A stretch of DNA of 64,000 bases from Annulohypoxylon bovei var. microspora. Its lineage: Eukaryota > Ascomycota > Sordariomycetes > Xylariales > Hypoxylaceae. Shown here piece by piece: positions 1-10,138 of this stretch (position 1 is its first letter; each line of letters starts with the position of its first letter). Made by a program: the position numbers and the translations under genes. The notes below the pieces were generated by a model that was given only the letters and a program-made list of their open reading frames with translations, was not told the DNA's origin and searched no databases. The stretch is taken from positions 1 through 64,000 of the forward strand of contig MU405359.1 in assembly GCA_022836615.1 (NCBI GenBank). Reading direction: 5' to 3'.

Positions 1-460
1 ACATCCGAGGAATCGAACCCTGGAGGGTAAACGGCTAAACATCGGGAAGCTCCTAAAACTCGGGTTATTGTGGTACCGGGACGGTGCCCTCCAGTGTATG
101 TCTGAACGAAAAGAGGAAGCACCTAGTCTCCCGTTTAGGAATGGATGGGTTACGGAAAGCTCTAAGGGGTGTTTAGTGTTTGGGGGTCCACTACCTTGCG
201 CTCACATACCAAGCAACCACACGATCTGACTCCATCGTCAGGTTTCTCGTTGCAGGTGAGCAAGTTTAAGCAAATTTCGAGCATTTTATCAAGTGGATTC
301 AAGCATTCGAAGAAGTTTATTAGAGTTCAGCTCTCCTTCTCTTCTATTTTCGATTTCAATATCATATATCATCCTCTCAATTATCGAACCGCCACTCGAA
401 TCTAGTCCGAACCTAACCCAGGTACACGTAGTGCTTCGTAATCCTACAAATAGCTTTATC
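1..460. other. Intergenic / 5' leader of the copper transporter gene
   Basis: No gene seen. The last part is probably promoter and 5' untranslated leader of the downstream plus-strand Ctr gene, whose ATG is at 461. Short reading frames on both strands here have no recognisable content. Confidence 0.5.
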
Positions 461-1501
461 ATGGACCATTCGCACATGGATCACAGCCATATGGACCATA
501 GCGGCATGGACCACGGAAATATGCCAATGCCAATGTGCAGCATGAATGTCAGTAAGATCTTATTTACCTAACACCACATTCTCTAGCCTCATGCAACAAC
601 CTGGGTTGCGCCAACCCGCGCCTCGCTCCCAACGCCACGAAACCCCATCTCCAAGCTCAAACGGCCTCTCTATTGGGTACCGACAAAGGCGAGGGGAGGA
701 ATTGAATAAGGGAAACTAAGGCTAACTCTTGGCTCCTGCGCCTTCGCCCAAACAGATGCTGTTTACCTGGAATACTACCAATCTATGTATCGTTTTCCGA
801 CAGTGGCACATTCGCGGAACTGCATCGCTGGTCTTCAGCTTGTTAGCCATCATCGCTCTCAGCGCCGGTTATGAGGCCCTACGCGAAGGCATCCGTCGTT
901 ACGAGAGCTCGATCGCCGCCAAGCAAGACGCTTCGCCCAGTGAGTACAGCTCCTCCCACTCTTCCCCGTCCCTTTCCCGATCGAACCTCATACACTCCCA
1001 TCTTCCTCCCCGTTGCTCCATCTAGGTAGTGGTTGGTACCTGTCGCATAGCACAGGAACGTGCTACGACGTGTGCCATCACCACACCTGACGATCTGCAC
1101 ACTTTCCCAAATCTGTTTGATTGGTATGCCTTGGGGGAGGTCCTGGGCTAAGATCTTGTGAACAATCGAGTCGAACCAAATACTGAGAGCACGACGTTAC
1201 TTGGCGTAGGACGAAGTAGCCAGACCGACGCGATTGGACGACGAGCCCATGCTGTAAAGGCGTTGCTATATGGCGTCCAGAACTTTTATGCGTTCATGAT
1301 TATGTGAGTAAAATGTCCTTTAAGCGCTCCATGCCGATTATCTGGGTTGTCATTATATGCTAATTCCGTGGGCGAACGAACAGGCTGGTCTTTATGACCT
1401 ACAACGGCTTTGTCATGCTTTCCGTCGCTATCGGAGCTGGCCTCGGGTACTATTTCTTCGGTTCGCGTACGAAAGCTGCTAAGGAGACAGCATGCCACTA
1501 G
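461..1501 (+). CDS. Ctr-family copper transporter
   Basis: A small trimeric Cu(I) transporter subunit of the plasma or vacuolar membrane. The first exon encodes an extracellular/luminal copper-binding leader of repeated MDHS units followed by MPMPM. Exon 2 begins MLFTWNTTNLCIVFRQWH, the usual start of the fungal Ctr core, and carries the first membrane segment. The last two exons give the second segment with MLVFM (the MxxxM copper ladder) and the third with GAGLG (the GxxxG packing motif). Proposed exons: 461-547, 756-939, 1153-1303 and 1384-1501, totalling 540 nt or 179 residues. The acceptor of exon 3 is the weak point: 1152 and 1170 both keep frame. Intron 1 would use the non-canonical donor GTCAGT. 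The first two introns (about 210 bp) are long for this window. Family is clear; Ctr2 versus Ctr3 type and location are not. Confidence 0.85.
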
Positions 1502-1745
1502 ACACGGGAAGACCTAAATGAGATTCTATCCAAATATATGAGTCGGTAAAGGCACAATGAAGACACAATGAAGGCATATATGGGGTCGAAATTGGCGGTC
1601 TGCAATGGTGTGGGACGGGACGCCGATCAATTTGTTGAATGCGCAACTACAAGTTCTGCAGCAGTGGAGTTACAGATACAACGGGCTTGAGCCTATTATG
1701 AATCTACAATACAAGGACAACTTTTGTGGATGTTGATTGATCCAT

Positions 1746-3179
1746 CTACATCTTTGCGTCCTTGACCTCTTCTTTAATAGCCTCCTGCCCTACTTCCTTT
1801 CTTTTCTTGTCGGGAAGTCGGCCTGCGTTTTCTAATCTCTCTAAAAGGTGTTCATCCCCATAATGGGCATTGTGCTCGAACTCAGGCTCTTCGCTATAAG
1901 CGATTCTCGCGGCGTCGACTAACATACGTCCCGTCATGCCCCAGACTAGGAAACGTTGAACTTCGTCTTCTTCCTCTTCAAGTTCGTCGGCCAAGGCGGC
2001 CTGTCCACCCTCCCGGACCTTAGGTTTAGTTACCTTTTGGTTGTTTACTGGCACGTGGAAGTTATGTACCCGCCACGGCTCGTTCTGCCAAGCATGCCAG
2101 TACCCGTCGTACCAATCTCCGGGTGGTATCGTTTCCCCCTCGTGTGGTTCGTCCTTCGCTTTCAAAAAGTTGTAGAACGGACCGCTAAAGACGGCCGCAA
2201 CTTCCTTCGCGTCTAGTCGGGGTATCATACTCTCGTCCACCATCGCCTTCGGCTTCCCCGGCACGTCATCGGCATGCAGGAACGCTACGCATGGCCGCAC
2301 AGCCATTTCGGTCTTCGCGAGGCTGCACGGTAGGCAGCAGAGCGGCTCTATTCGAAACGGTTTCAAGATTTTAGCGTCGTCCATAGGGAGACCGATTTCC
2401 TCCCATGCTTCGCGGCGGGCTATTTGGTCTACAGTCGGGAACGAAGTGCATTAATGTCATAGCTTCTTTTACTTTCCCGTTTGCGGTTTTTTATCTCTGA
2501 ACTTACACGGCGACTCTTCTAACGAATCGGCCTTCCCGCCGGGGAAAGCTGCATGACCTAAATCAAGCCGCGCATATTAGAATCGACTTTGCTTATTCCC
2601 GGAGGATGTGTCTGTTCCCGTACCGGAGAAGTTCCGCAAACTCGCGGCCCGCATCGTGATCACGACTCTTAGATCACCCCTCCGGTCGGCGAACAGCAGG
2701 ATCAGCACGGCGGCGCGCCGGCTCACCGGTAGACGGTCCCAGGTAGGGAACGGCGGGGGCTTGTAGGCGCGCAGTCGCGCGAGGGCGGCCTTTGATCGCA
2801 TGAGCATGTGTTGAATCATCGCGTCTCTCTTCCGCATCCACTCGCCACACTACCATATAAAACACGGCAATGTAGGCACAGATAGTGGAAAGGTACAGGC
2901 AAGTGACTAGATTGTAGCTATACTGACCGCCGAGACTGCGTTGAGCGGGGCCATCGTCGACGCATCCCAATAATACGAAGCTAGGTCGCGGGGTTCTTCG
3001 ACCGGCGGTCGCGGGTGGTGTAAGTCGATCGAGAGGGCGAGATCGGCGGGCAGCGAGGTCGTGGGTACGGCGGTGGAGTTGCGGATGCTTTGCAGGATCT
3101 CGGCGGTTTCGAGTTCCGTCAGCGGAGGCGAGTCGTTTCTTCGAGTCGTGCCGGAGGCGCCGTTGGTAGTAGTGCTCAT
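1746..3179 (-). CDS. PCD1: Peroxisomal-type coenzyme A diphosphatase (Nudix, Pcd1-like)
   Basis: Nudix hydrolase of the CoA-pyrophosphatase family, cutting CoA or oxidised CoA to 3',5'-ADP and 4'-phosphopantetheine. Exons 3179-2928, 2849-2624, 2557-2507 and 2428-1746 splice in phase to 1,212 nt, 403 residues. The signature appears only after splicing: GHAAFPGGKADSLEE comes from exons 2-3 and QIARREAWEEIGLPM from exon 4, together giving the Nudix box GX5EX7REXXEEXG. The preceding VSRRAAVLILLFADRRGDLRVV strand region (start shown: VSRRAAVLIL) is typical of fungal Pcd1. The exon between two introns that carries the first half of the box is only 51 nt. The last three residues are AKM, which fits the relaxed PTS1 pattern, matching the peroxisomal location of yeast Pcd1. 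Expected to be a housekeeping CoA quality-control enzyme; it lies 829 bp from the next minus-strand gene. Confidence 0.9.
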
Positions 3180-4008
3180 CGTGAAAAGAAGGTGTACAAG
3201 TCGCCGTTTTTCCGGATCGGTCGCTGGCTTTTATTTTTGGTTTTAGGTGCTGGCTGTCCGATGTGGGTCCGATTGACGTATCGTCCGCGGGGCACCCCAC
3301 AATATCATCGGGAATAATTGGAGCTGGAGCCTCCTTGCAGCTATGTACTAGTAAACCCCCATCCTGTCAGCAAGCCATGAAGCAAACTCGAACATGCGGC
3401 ACAATTGGGCTTGCTGACTCATCGTGGCGGTGCGCGGACCCACTTGCCATTTTAGGTTTTGCCCGGTCGCTTCTAAATGGTAACAACCATCAACCTCTCC
3501 CTTCACCTAGAACTATTGGTATGACTACCAATTGAGACAGTTTCGTGATGACTCACCAACTGTGGTGTACATCGTCTCGGTATATCCTTCTCATGTTCTT
3601 GAATTCCCAAGAATAACAGGCTACGCTATTTCGACAGGAGTTAAGAACCTTATTTCAACGTCAGTGCTACTAACCCTACCTCTAAAGGCTCGAGGAACCC
3701 CTAATAGCCCGAAACCACATCCAGATCGTCGGGGGCACAGACAATGGGCTCCTTCTCTACTGCTCTAGGTAAAGAACCTCACGCTGAAACCAGAATTTTA
3801 TCAATACTACCAAACAATATCACATCTAATAATATCACGAGTATCTTGGGTAATCTAGTTATGACTCAGACTACTAACTATCCAGACTATACGAGATGTA
3901 ATGAGCGTGTCAACATACTGTTGTTAGGAAACGTAGCTTCCTCTGGATCCTTGGAGTCCCGCGGATCCGCGTCAATCCCCAGTGAACAGAGAATGGAGAA
4001 TTCTTGAG
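3180..4008. other. Intergenic region, Nudix promoter side
   Basis: About 830 bp between the start of the Nudix gene and the end of the PsiD-like gene, both on the minus strand. Small reading frames are present but none has family features, consistent codon use or a credible splice partner. Nothing else is seen. Confidence 0.5.
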
Positions 4009-5268
4009 CTATGGCGTAGGATCCTCCCTGAAAGTCGCAATTTTAGTCCTCACATTGCATTTATCTCCCAGTTTCGCGGAAAAGTCGACGGGCTTATCAA
4101 AGACCAAAACGACGTCCGACCCTCCAAATTGGAAATAAGATATTTCTTGGCCTTTTTCGATCTTCTGGCCTTTCTCCACCGTCAGAACAACCGACGAAAC
4201 CTGGGCCATGCCAATTGGTAACACAGCAACCTTGACATTGTTATCGGTCTGAATCAGGATCAACCCGCGAGTCTGGCACCACTGGTAGCCGGGCTCATCC
4301 GGGGCAGTAAGGTCTCTTAGGTTTTTTCCACCGCCAGCGATAAAGCCTCTTAGCTTTTTTCCGCCGCTAGCAATAAGGTCTCTCAGTCGTTTTTCATTTA
4401 CCAGTGGCTTTTTAACCACAAGACCACGATCAGCAACTAAACCGGTCTTCTCTGGGTCCTTGGTGACCTGGAGATAGACCAGCTCTTCGATCACCTTGGC
4501 TTCCAAAACTTCCCCACTGACTGGTGCATGCTGCCGGTGATAATCACTTGGACTGAGGAAAGCATGCATGAAATATCCATCCTTGAAGTCTTCCGATGCT
4601 CCCCGTAGCAGCTTTTCAATTGACCATTCAAATCCTTTGATCGTGACAATTCCATTCTCCACTGGAAAGGTCTCGCCAAATTTGGAGTCAGCAACGCTGA
4701 CAATGACATTGTCTGGTAGATCCTCCTCCTTCAGTGGCCGCGCAACGTCGATGTCCTTCCATTTCCGTGAGAAGAACTGGTTGAATGACGCCCACCCCCC
4801 TTGCGGCCGATCCTGCCACAGGTCTGATTCTTGATTATAAATGGGATTGTCGTAGAAACTATCAATCCCACTTGTAGACTCACGGGTATTCAAGAAGCAC
4901 CCGAGTGTTCGAGCGTAGAGTACCTGCCAATATGAGAGCCACATGGGATCGGCTCCGGCATTTTCGGGGATAATTTTGGTTTGGTATTGGTCGACATCGG
5001 GTTGATTAAATATCCAGTAGAAGATCAATAACTTTCGAAGGAGGGCGTCTCCTGGCGTGTCCACTCTCGGAACCCATCGCAAGAGGTCATTGCAGAATCG
5101 AAGATAATCCCCCAAGGTGTTGATGTTTTCTTGGCACATCTCTTCAGCTCCGCCATTGTTTATGTCCTTGGCACTTATGATGGCTTTATTAAAGTTATCA
5201 CGTCTGTCGTCGCAGCGATAGATAAAATTCTTCAGGTCTTGAACGAGCGGGTCGTATGAGGTAGTCAT
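4009..5268 (-). CDS. PsiD-like / phosphatidylserine-decarboxylase-family decarboxylase
   Basis: A 419-residue intronless protein of the pyruvoyl-dependent phosphatidylserine decarboxylase superfamily. The N-terminal 130 residues resemble the helical domain found in front of the catalytic domain in fungal PsiD-type (L-tryptophan decarboxylase) proteins. The catalytic part shows SFNQFFSRKW near residue 161, HAFLSPSDYHRQHAPVSG near 235-252, and YFQFGGSDVVLVF near 378-390. By family analogy self-cleavage would occur between Gly383 and Ser384 to make the pyruvoyl group. The residue after the serine is Asp instead of the usual Ser or Thr. Residues 293-325 hold three 11-residue repeats (KRLRDLIASGG, KKLRGFIAGGG, KNLRDLTAPDE), an insertion that looks lineage-specific. 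There is no membrane anchor or mitochondrial leader, unlike housekeeping Psd1, so a soluble amino-acid or small-amine decarboxylase is more likely. Substrate unknown. Confidence 0.85.
   Translation of the reverse strand: MTTSYDPLVQDLKNFIYRCDDRRDNFNKAIISAKDINNGGAEEMCQENINTLGDYLRFCNDLLRWVPRVDTPGDALLRKLLIFYWIFNQPDVDQYQTKIIPENAGADPMWLSYWQVLYARTLGCFLNTRESTSGIDSFYDNPIYNQESDLWQDRPQGGWASFNQFFSRKWKDIDVARPLKEEDLPDNVIVSVADSKFGETFPVENGIVTIKGFEWSIEKLLRGASEDFKDGYFMHAFLSPSDYHRQHAPVSGEVLEAKVIEELVYLQVTKDPEKTGLVADRGLVVKKPLVNEKRLRDLIASGGKKLRGFIAGGGKNLRDLTAPDEPGYQWCQTRGLILIQTDNNVKVAVLPIGMAQVSSVVLTVEKGQKIEKGQEISYFQFGGSDVVLVFDKPVDFSAKLGDKCNVRTKIATFREDPTP
4310..4397 (-). repeat. 33 bp tandem repeat inside the decarboxylase gene
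   Basis: About two and a half copies of a 33 bp unit, each coding for an 11-residue block of the form K-x-L-R-x-x-x-A-x-G-G. Copies differ by several substitutions, so the duplication is not very recent. It keeps the frame and sits just before the core strands that carry the self-cleavage site. Confidence 0.8.
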
Positions 5269-6553
5269 GATCGGGAAGAGGGGTGAGGTGATGGAAGGTC
5301 AGGATCCAATGTAATAAAGGAATAATAATATGTTTGAGATGACAAGACTTTAACTCACTCTCCTCGATGTTGGGTGATGCCTACTTATCTTGAGAGTGGA
5401 ACGTCGAGAATATTTATACCTTCCCACTAGTGTTGATAATGTGATGCCCATTCCAAAGTCCTGGTTATTTTGCAGTCATGACCACCCGAAACCGGGAAAC
5501 AGAAGGATTGAGGCGGTTAGATGTCACTGATCCGTGAAATTAAGTAGGTAATTTACCAAGGATCGATGGTGTAATCGTATGCAAGCAACCCGGACTTCGG
5601 GGGTCCCATTTTGCAAAATGATATCAGAAAATCGAAGTTGCAAAGGTAGTTATTACCTATTATTAATATACGTTAATCTAAACTGAGATTAATGCCGGTA
5701 CGGCGGACTGCATGGACATTTTCGTATCGGCAGTGACATAACAACGGCAACGGACTTCAGTACTATAGTATCGGAACGGCCTGTTTCGATCTGCTGGGTT
5801 CAAGATTTCTGGATATTCCGGGTGGCTGACGGTCCACCCCTTACGGCTACTTACACTGAGCATCCTTGGGATCTCAACACTTTCCTGCTATCTCGAGCTC
5901 GTGCCGTGTTGATTTCGGCGGATAGATACATATATGCTAGCACATAAGGGAAGCGTGAGGAAGAAGATGGTTCTACATAGCACGTCACATGTATGAGCCC
6001 GTCTTAATGAGTTCTCGTTCTGGCAGCTTGCTTGAGCATCCACGACGCTACCAAACTTGGCGCGGGTTCTAGCATCGTCTCTCTACCCCACGCAGCCCAC
6101 GTAATGAAACCGCATAGAAGATTTGAAGTACTTGATGAGAAAGGCCAGTACTCATTTTGGTGGAGTTGAGGAGTCAGGACTTATGCCGATATAAGCCTCT
6201 TATCACTAGCTCGGCTAGCCGCATGCACGGGCCATTGCGCCACATGGGATTAGAACGTATCTTCCCGAGGCATCGGAATAATTTTGCCAAGAATCCATAC
6301 CTTCCCCTTCCCCTTCCTTTTCATACCAACCTTCATCAATTCCACATCGCTACACTGATAGCCTTCTCCTTTTCTACTGGCGTCGGATCTTCCATGGCCC
6401 TGAATACTTGGTAGTATTTTCGCCTGAGTACGTAGATAAATCTATTGATCTGATAAGGGGTTCGCCCGGAAGATCTTGGAAGGTCTTATATCGCCGCCTC
6501 GACTTCTCTAAGGAAACTGAATGTGAAATAAGTAAGGTCATGGGCTTCTTCTC
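5269..6553. other. Intergenic region upstream of the decarboxylase gene
   Basis: About 1.3 kb between two minus-strand genes. It includes a pyrimidine-rich stretch (CCTTCCC repeats near 6300-6320). No coding region, RNA gene or repeat could be supported. Confidence 0.5.
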
Positions 6554-9500
6554 CTAAGCACCACCAAAGATCAAAAGGCTTTGAATATTGACTCTGCCAA
6601 AGCCATGGCGGCGTAACAGTTCTCGGCCATGGTGGACAGGGAACTCGGCCACGGCTATGACGCTGATGTCCTTAGCTTCAATGCCAGCTTTAACTAATAG
6701 CTGTAGCACCGCACAAAGCGTCTTCCCCGTGGCAAGCACATCGTCTACTACCACCACCGACGCGCCTTTGGGGACTACGTCTCGGTTCATCTCAATCCTC
6801 TCACTTGAATCATTACTAGATCCCGAAGATGAGACATGCGACGGGGACTTCGCGACAGAAACGGTGGGTGGGGGGAGCTTGCCGGCTTTGCGAATCAGCG
6901 CCAAGGGTAAATCGACCTGTGCGGCCAATGCCGATGCATAGACGAAGCCGCCGGCCTCGCAACAAGCCACCACGTCGACTTTGGCCCAGTCACCGGTGAA
7001 TTGAGTTTGCAGCAGAGACGTGCACAGAGACAACCCACCCGGCTGCTGGGAAACGTCGAGCACGTGGCGGAACTCGATGCCCGGGCGTGGAAAGTCGGGT
7101 GACAGGCGTACCATATTGGCCAGTCGCTGCAAGTCCTCGTAGATGAAGGGGAGCAAGTAGTGTTTGGCAAACCTCTTTGCCGCCTCATTTCCGGTCATGT
7201 CATTACTGAAGATGAGACTGGGTCGGTAGTCTAAGGCCGTCGAATCCGACTTGCCATTTTTGCTATCCTTGTTGACTTTATTATCGTCATCATCGTCGCC
7301 ATCGTCACTATCATCACACCCGTGGCATTCTCGGCGAACCCGCCGTGTCTTCTTGCTAGCTTCAACGCGAACGTCGAGCAGTCTGCTATCTGGCACCAAA
7401 TGCGACAAGACTGCAACCGGCGCCTCGTCCCTCATTCCGGTGATTAATAGCACATCTACATCTACGGCGCCGTGTACCACACTCAGAAAGTGCTCTTCTG
7501 GCAGCCGAGGTCGCTGCCGCACCTGGTCCTGGAAAAATAACGTCAGCGCTGGCCGGTGTTGCTCCTTATAGGCACGGTCCCGGAGCAGGCGGTCTAGGTC
7601 GGTACCGGTAGCCGATGCGTATTCTCGCTTGGCAACATCGCTGATGCTGACTACACGTGCCGTGAGGCTTTTGTGGGTGCGTGTGGTGAAGACGGAGGCC
7701 CAGATATCGGCGCAATAGTCCTTGCCGGCGCAGCTTTCGCCCGTGACAAGAATGATGAGCTTCGGTCCAATCGGCGCTTTCGGGAGCGGGCAGACGTAAG
7801 CTAGCACATTGCGCGGGTCTGAGCTGTGTTTGAGGCGAGCCAGGCGTGGTTGGTTTGGTCCAAAAGCCTTGGCCGCCAGCGCAGCGTCTCTGGGGTCCGG
7901 CCCGAGGTCGGCACCGTATGCTCCGTCACTCGAGGGTAGCAAGTCCCTGGCGACGTTGTAAACCCATTGTACGGCAGCTTGAGAGGCTTCGGTTCCATCT
8001 TGGTCACGAGGCCAGACGCCAGTAACCACACATGCGAAGTCCCAGTCTCGACAGCCGAAAGCAGTAGCATCAGCCGCCACGTCGCTGACTGCTCCACCAC
8101 CTTGTAGCAGGTGGAGATAGCAGAATGGCGAGGGACGAGTCTGAATGGCCGCCACCAAGATGTCGGCGATGTTCTCTGCTCCGATGTGCTGTAAGAATAA
8201 ACATCGCTTGAACGATGAAGTCTTGCCGCTGCTGTGGCCGCCGTGCATCCCGGACATGTACATTTCAGTCTCAAACAAACCGACGCCGTCCACGACCTCA
8301 AAACTGTCTTCTAACCCCAAAATTTTATCTCCGGGCATAGGCGTTTCAATAGTGAGCTTAGTCGTAGAAGATTCGATTATGGTCACGCCAAGATACAGCT
8401 GGTCGGCGTCGCAATACAGATATGCGTCTGCAGAACAGTTCCGGGGGAGCTTCTTGGCGATGGATTTATCAAAATCGCTGAGCCTGAGCCGCGCCTCGGT
8501 GTTGTCGCTCAGCGGGACGACCCAGCTCCGAACCAAATAGGTCGGAGCCGCGTAAGCCTTGAAAGTAACGCTGATCACAATGCCAAAGTTAGTCCCGGCC
8601 CCTTTTATTGCCCATAACAGATCGGCTTCGTTCTCCGGGCGCACTGCGCCGGCCGGCCGGTGTTGGCTCGGTACACAGCCGACGTAGATGATCTGGCCAG
8701 AATCGACGCTGACCACCACTGCACCGATAATGGCGTCACACGCGAGCCCGTGCAGTCTAGTCAGGTGGCCGATGCCGCCTTGTAGCCACAACCCTGCGCC
8801 CACGCTTGGGCGGCTCCCCAGGGGCACTGTCACGCCCTCCGTCATGGTTTTGCGGATGATATCTCCCGTCTTGCAGCCGGCCCCGGCAACCACCCAAGGA
8901 CCGGAATCGGACTCGGACTTTTCTCCTTCCACTAAGTCCGTGAGAATGTGTACTTGGTCAAAGGCGCCCATGTCGACCGAGACGACATTGGGCCAGAGAC
9001 AGTGGCCGCCGTGACTCCCGCCCATTACGGTGAGGCCGACCCCATGCTTCAATGCCCATCGAACGCACTGCTGGACATGTAGAACCTCTATCGGCCTAAC
9101 AATCGAGGCGGGACGGTGGAGGCGAGCCTCCCAGTTTTTGACCGTCCTACCCTCGTTCCCAGATGGCACCTGCGCCGTCAGCTCCGGTAACGTAGTCGCA
9201 TGTTGGGTAAAGGCCGCCATAACTTCGGGCGAGCTGAACAAGAGACGGTCTGGGTGGGCTTCCTCACGACGGCCCAAGGCGCGGCACGATCTACGCCATT
9301 CGACTCGGACAGCCTTGTCCACGTCTACATCCTGCATGGCAAAACCCGCGATGAAAGGGGCAAAGGAATCTAGTACCTCGTCGTCATCTATCACACGAAT
9401 AATTCCGGTAGGAAAGGAAGCCGTTCGATGGCACACCAATCCGTCGAGCTGCAGGGTCCCGTCGCGATGGAAGACCACCACCATCCCACCTTCTGGTCGC

Positions 9501-10138
9501 TCGACGAGCATTTCCAGCGCCCGTTCGATGAATATGCGTTTGGGTTTCATGCGATACATGCTGTGGCAGAATAAGATGACGTCAAACTTTTCGTCACCAC
9601 CACTCGTATTGGTATTGGTACTGGTACTGCTCCCTATGCCGCTGTCAATATCGAATGGGATTCGACGGATGTCAGGCGGGCATTCCAAAAGGGGCAACGG
9701 GGACTCGGTCTCAGGGGTAGAGCAAAGCCATTCTTCCAGCCTTGTAGCAAATAAAGTGCTAGGCTCAAATGCAGCATATCTCCTGACCTTCTCTCTCATA
9801 AGTCTAGGCAGATGTCCAAGTACGCTCTTCGGGCCGGGTCCGATTTCTAGCACCGAGATATGGGTACGCGAGTTGAAGAGAGGGTCTAGCAGCTGAGATA
9901 ATTGGGGGATAATGAAGTCTTGGTACGTCATCCATCCTGAGCCTTGCACCAAGATGTCGAAGCCAGCGCCGTACTGTGTGTCGGATAATGGCTGCTTCGG
10001 AGACGACGCTGCCGCAACTTTCTGCCTAAGGGCTCGCTTTAGGGAGTCGAGGGTGGCCATGTCAGTTCGGTATGAGTGTATGGTTGATGAGGGCCTCATG
10101 AGCCCTTTGGTAGTTTGGCAGCCTAGGTAGGTAAACAA
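6554..10138 (-). CDS. Four-domain fusion enzyme: methyltransferase + FAD oxidase + PMVK-like kinase + APRT-like
   Basis: One uninterrupted 1,194-codon frame with four enzyme-like regions. Residues ~50-300: class I SAM-methyltransferase-like, with VLEIGPGPKSVLGHL at 96-110. Residues ~340-530: FAD-binding PCMH domain with VMGGSHGGHCLWPN at 371-384, followed to ~785 by a berberine-bridge-type C-terminus (AFGPNQPRLARLK near 758, then DPRNVLAY). Residues ~792-1000: animal-type phosphomevalonate-kinase-like P-loop domain, with VTGESCAGKD at 798-807 and LDRLLRDRAYKEQ. An acidic linker (DSDDGDDDDD) lies near 943-952. Residues ~1003-1194: adenine phosphoribosyltransferase-like, with SPDFPRPGIEFR at 1013-1024, LIRKAGKLP at 1081-1089 and the PRPP-binding VVVVDDVLATGKT at 1128-1140. 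Met27 (10060) is an alternative start. Fungal mevalonate pathways normally use a GHMP-type phosphomevalonate kinase, so this domain is probably recruited for another phosphorylation. No characterised protein with this order is known to me. Confidence 0.88.
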   Translation of the reverse strand: MFTYLGCQTTKGLMRPSSTIHSYRTDMATLDSLKRALRQKVAAASSPKQPLSDTQYGAGFDILVQGSGWMTYQDFIIPQLSQLLDPLFNSRTHISVLEIGPGPKSVLGHLPRLMREKVRRYAAFEPSTLFATRLEEWLCSTPETESPLPLLECPPDIRRIPFDIDSGIGSSTSTNTNTSGGDEKFDVILFCHSMYRMKPKRIFIERALEMLVERPEGGMVVVFHRDGTLQLDGLVCHRTASFPTGIIRVIDDDEVLDSFAPFIAGFAMQDVDVDKAVRVEWRRSCRALGRREEAHPDRLLFSSPEVMAAFTQHATTLPELTAQVPSGNEGRTVKNWEARLHRPASIVRPIEVLHVQQCVRWALKHGVGLTVMGGSHGGHCLWPNVVSVDMGAFDQVHILTDLVEGEKSESDSGPWVVAGAGCKTGDIIRKTMTEGVTVPLGSRPSVGAGLWLQGGIGHLTRLHGLACDAIIGAVVVSVDSGQIIYVGCVPSQHRPAGAVRPENEADLLWAIKGAGTNFGIVISVTFKAYAAPTYLVRSWVVPLSDNTEARLRLSDFDKSIAKKLPRNCSADAYLYCDADQLYLGVTIIESSTTKLTIETPMPGDKILGLEDSFEVVDGVGLFETEMYMSGMHGGHSSGKTSSFKRCLFLQHIGAENIADILVAAIQTRPSPFCYLHLLQGGGAVSDVAADATAFGCRDWDFACVVTGVWPRDQDGTEASQAAVQWVYNVARDLLPSSDGAYGADLGPDPRDAALAAKAFGPNQPRLARLKHSSDPRNVLAYVCPLPKAPIGPKLIILVTGESCAGKDYCADIWASVFTTRTHKSLTARVVSISDVAKREYASATGTDLDRLLRDRAYKEQHRPALTLFFQDQVRQRPRLPEEHFLSVVHGAVDVDVLLITGMRDEAPVAVLSHLVPDSRLLDVRVEASKKTRRVRRECHGCDDSDDGDDDDDNKVNKDSKNGKSDSTALDYRPSLIFSNDMTGNEAAKRFAKHYLLPFIYEDLQRLANMVRLSPDFPRPGIEFRHVLDVSQQPGGLSLCTSLLQTQFTGDWAKVDVVACCEAGGFVYASALAAQVDLPLALIRKAGKLPPPTVSVAKSPSHVSSSGSSNDSSERIEMNRDVVPKGASVVVVDDVLATGKTLCAVLQLLVKAGIEAKDISVIAVAEFPVHHGRELLRRHGFGRVNIQSLLIFGGA

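Noticed and set aside
1..60. GGAATCGAACCC-like string resembling a tRNA T-arm on the minus strand
   Set aside because: The five-base stem does not pair properly and no anticodon arm or D-arm could be found next to it; the acceptor end would also fall outside the window.
2674..3300. 208-codon minus-strand frame overlapping the Nudix gene
   Set aside because: It reads through intron 1 in a different frame from the Nudix exons and has no domain; the four-exon Nudix model explains the region.
9030..9896. 288-codon plus-strand frame opposite the fusion enzyme
   Set aside because: No recognisable motif, and the opposite strand has a continuous set of family motifs over the same bases.
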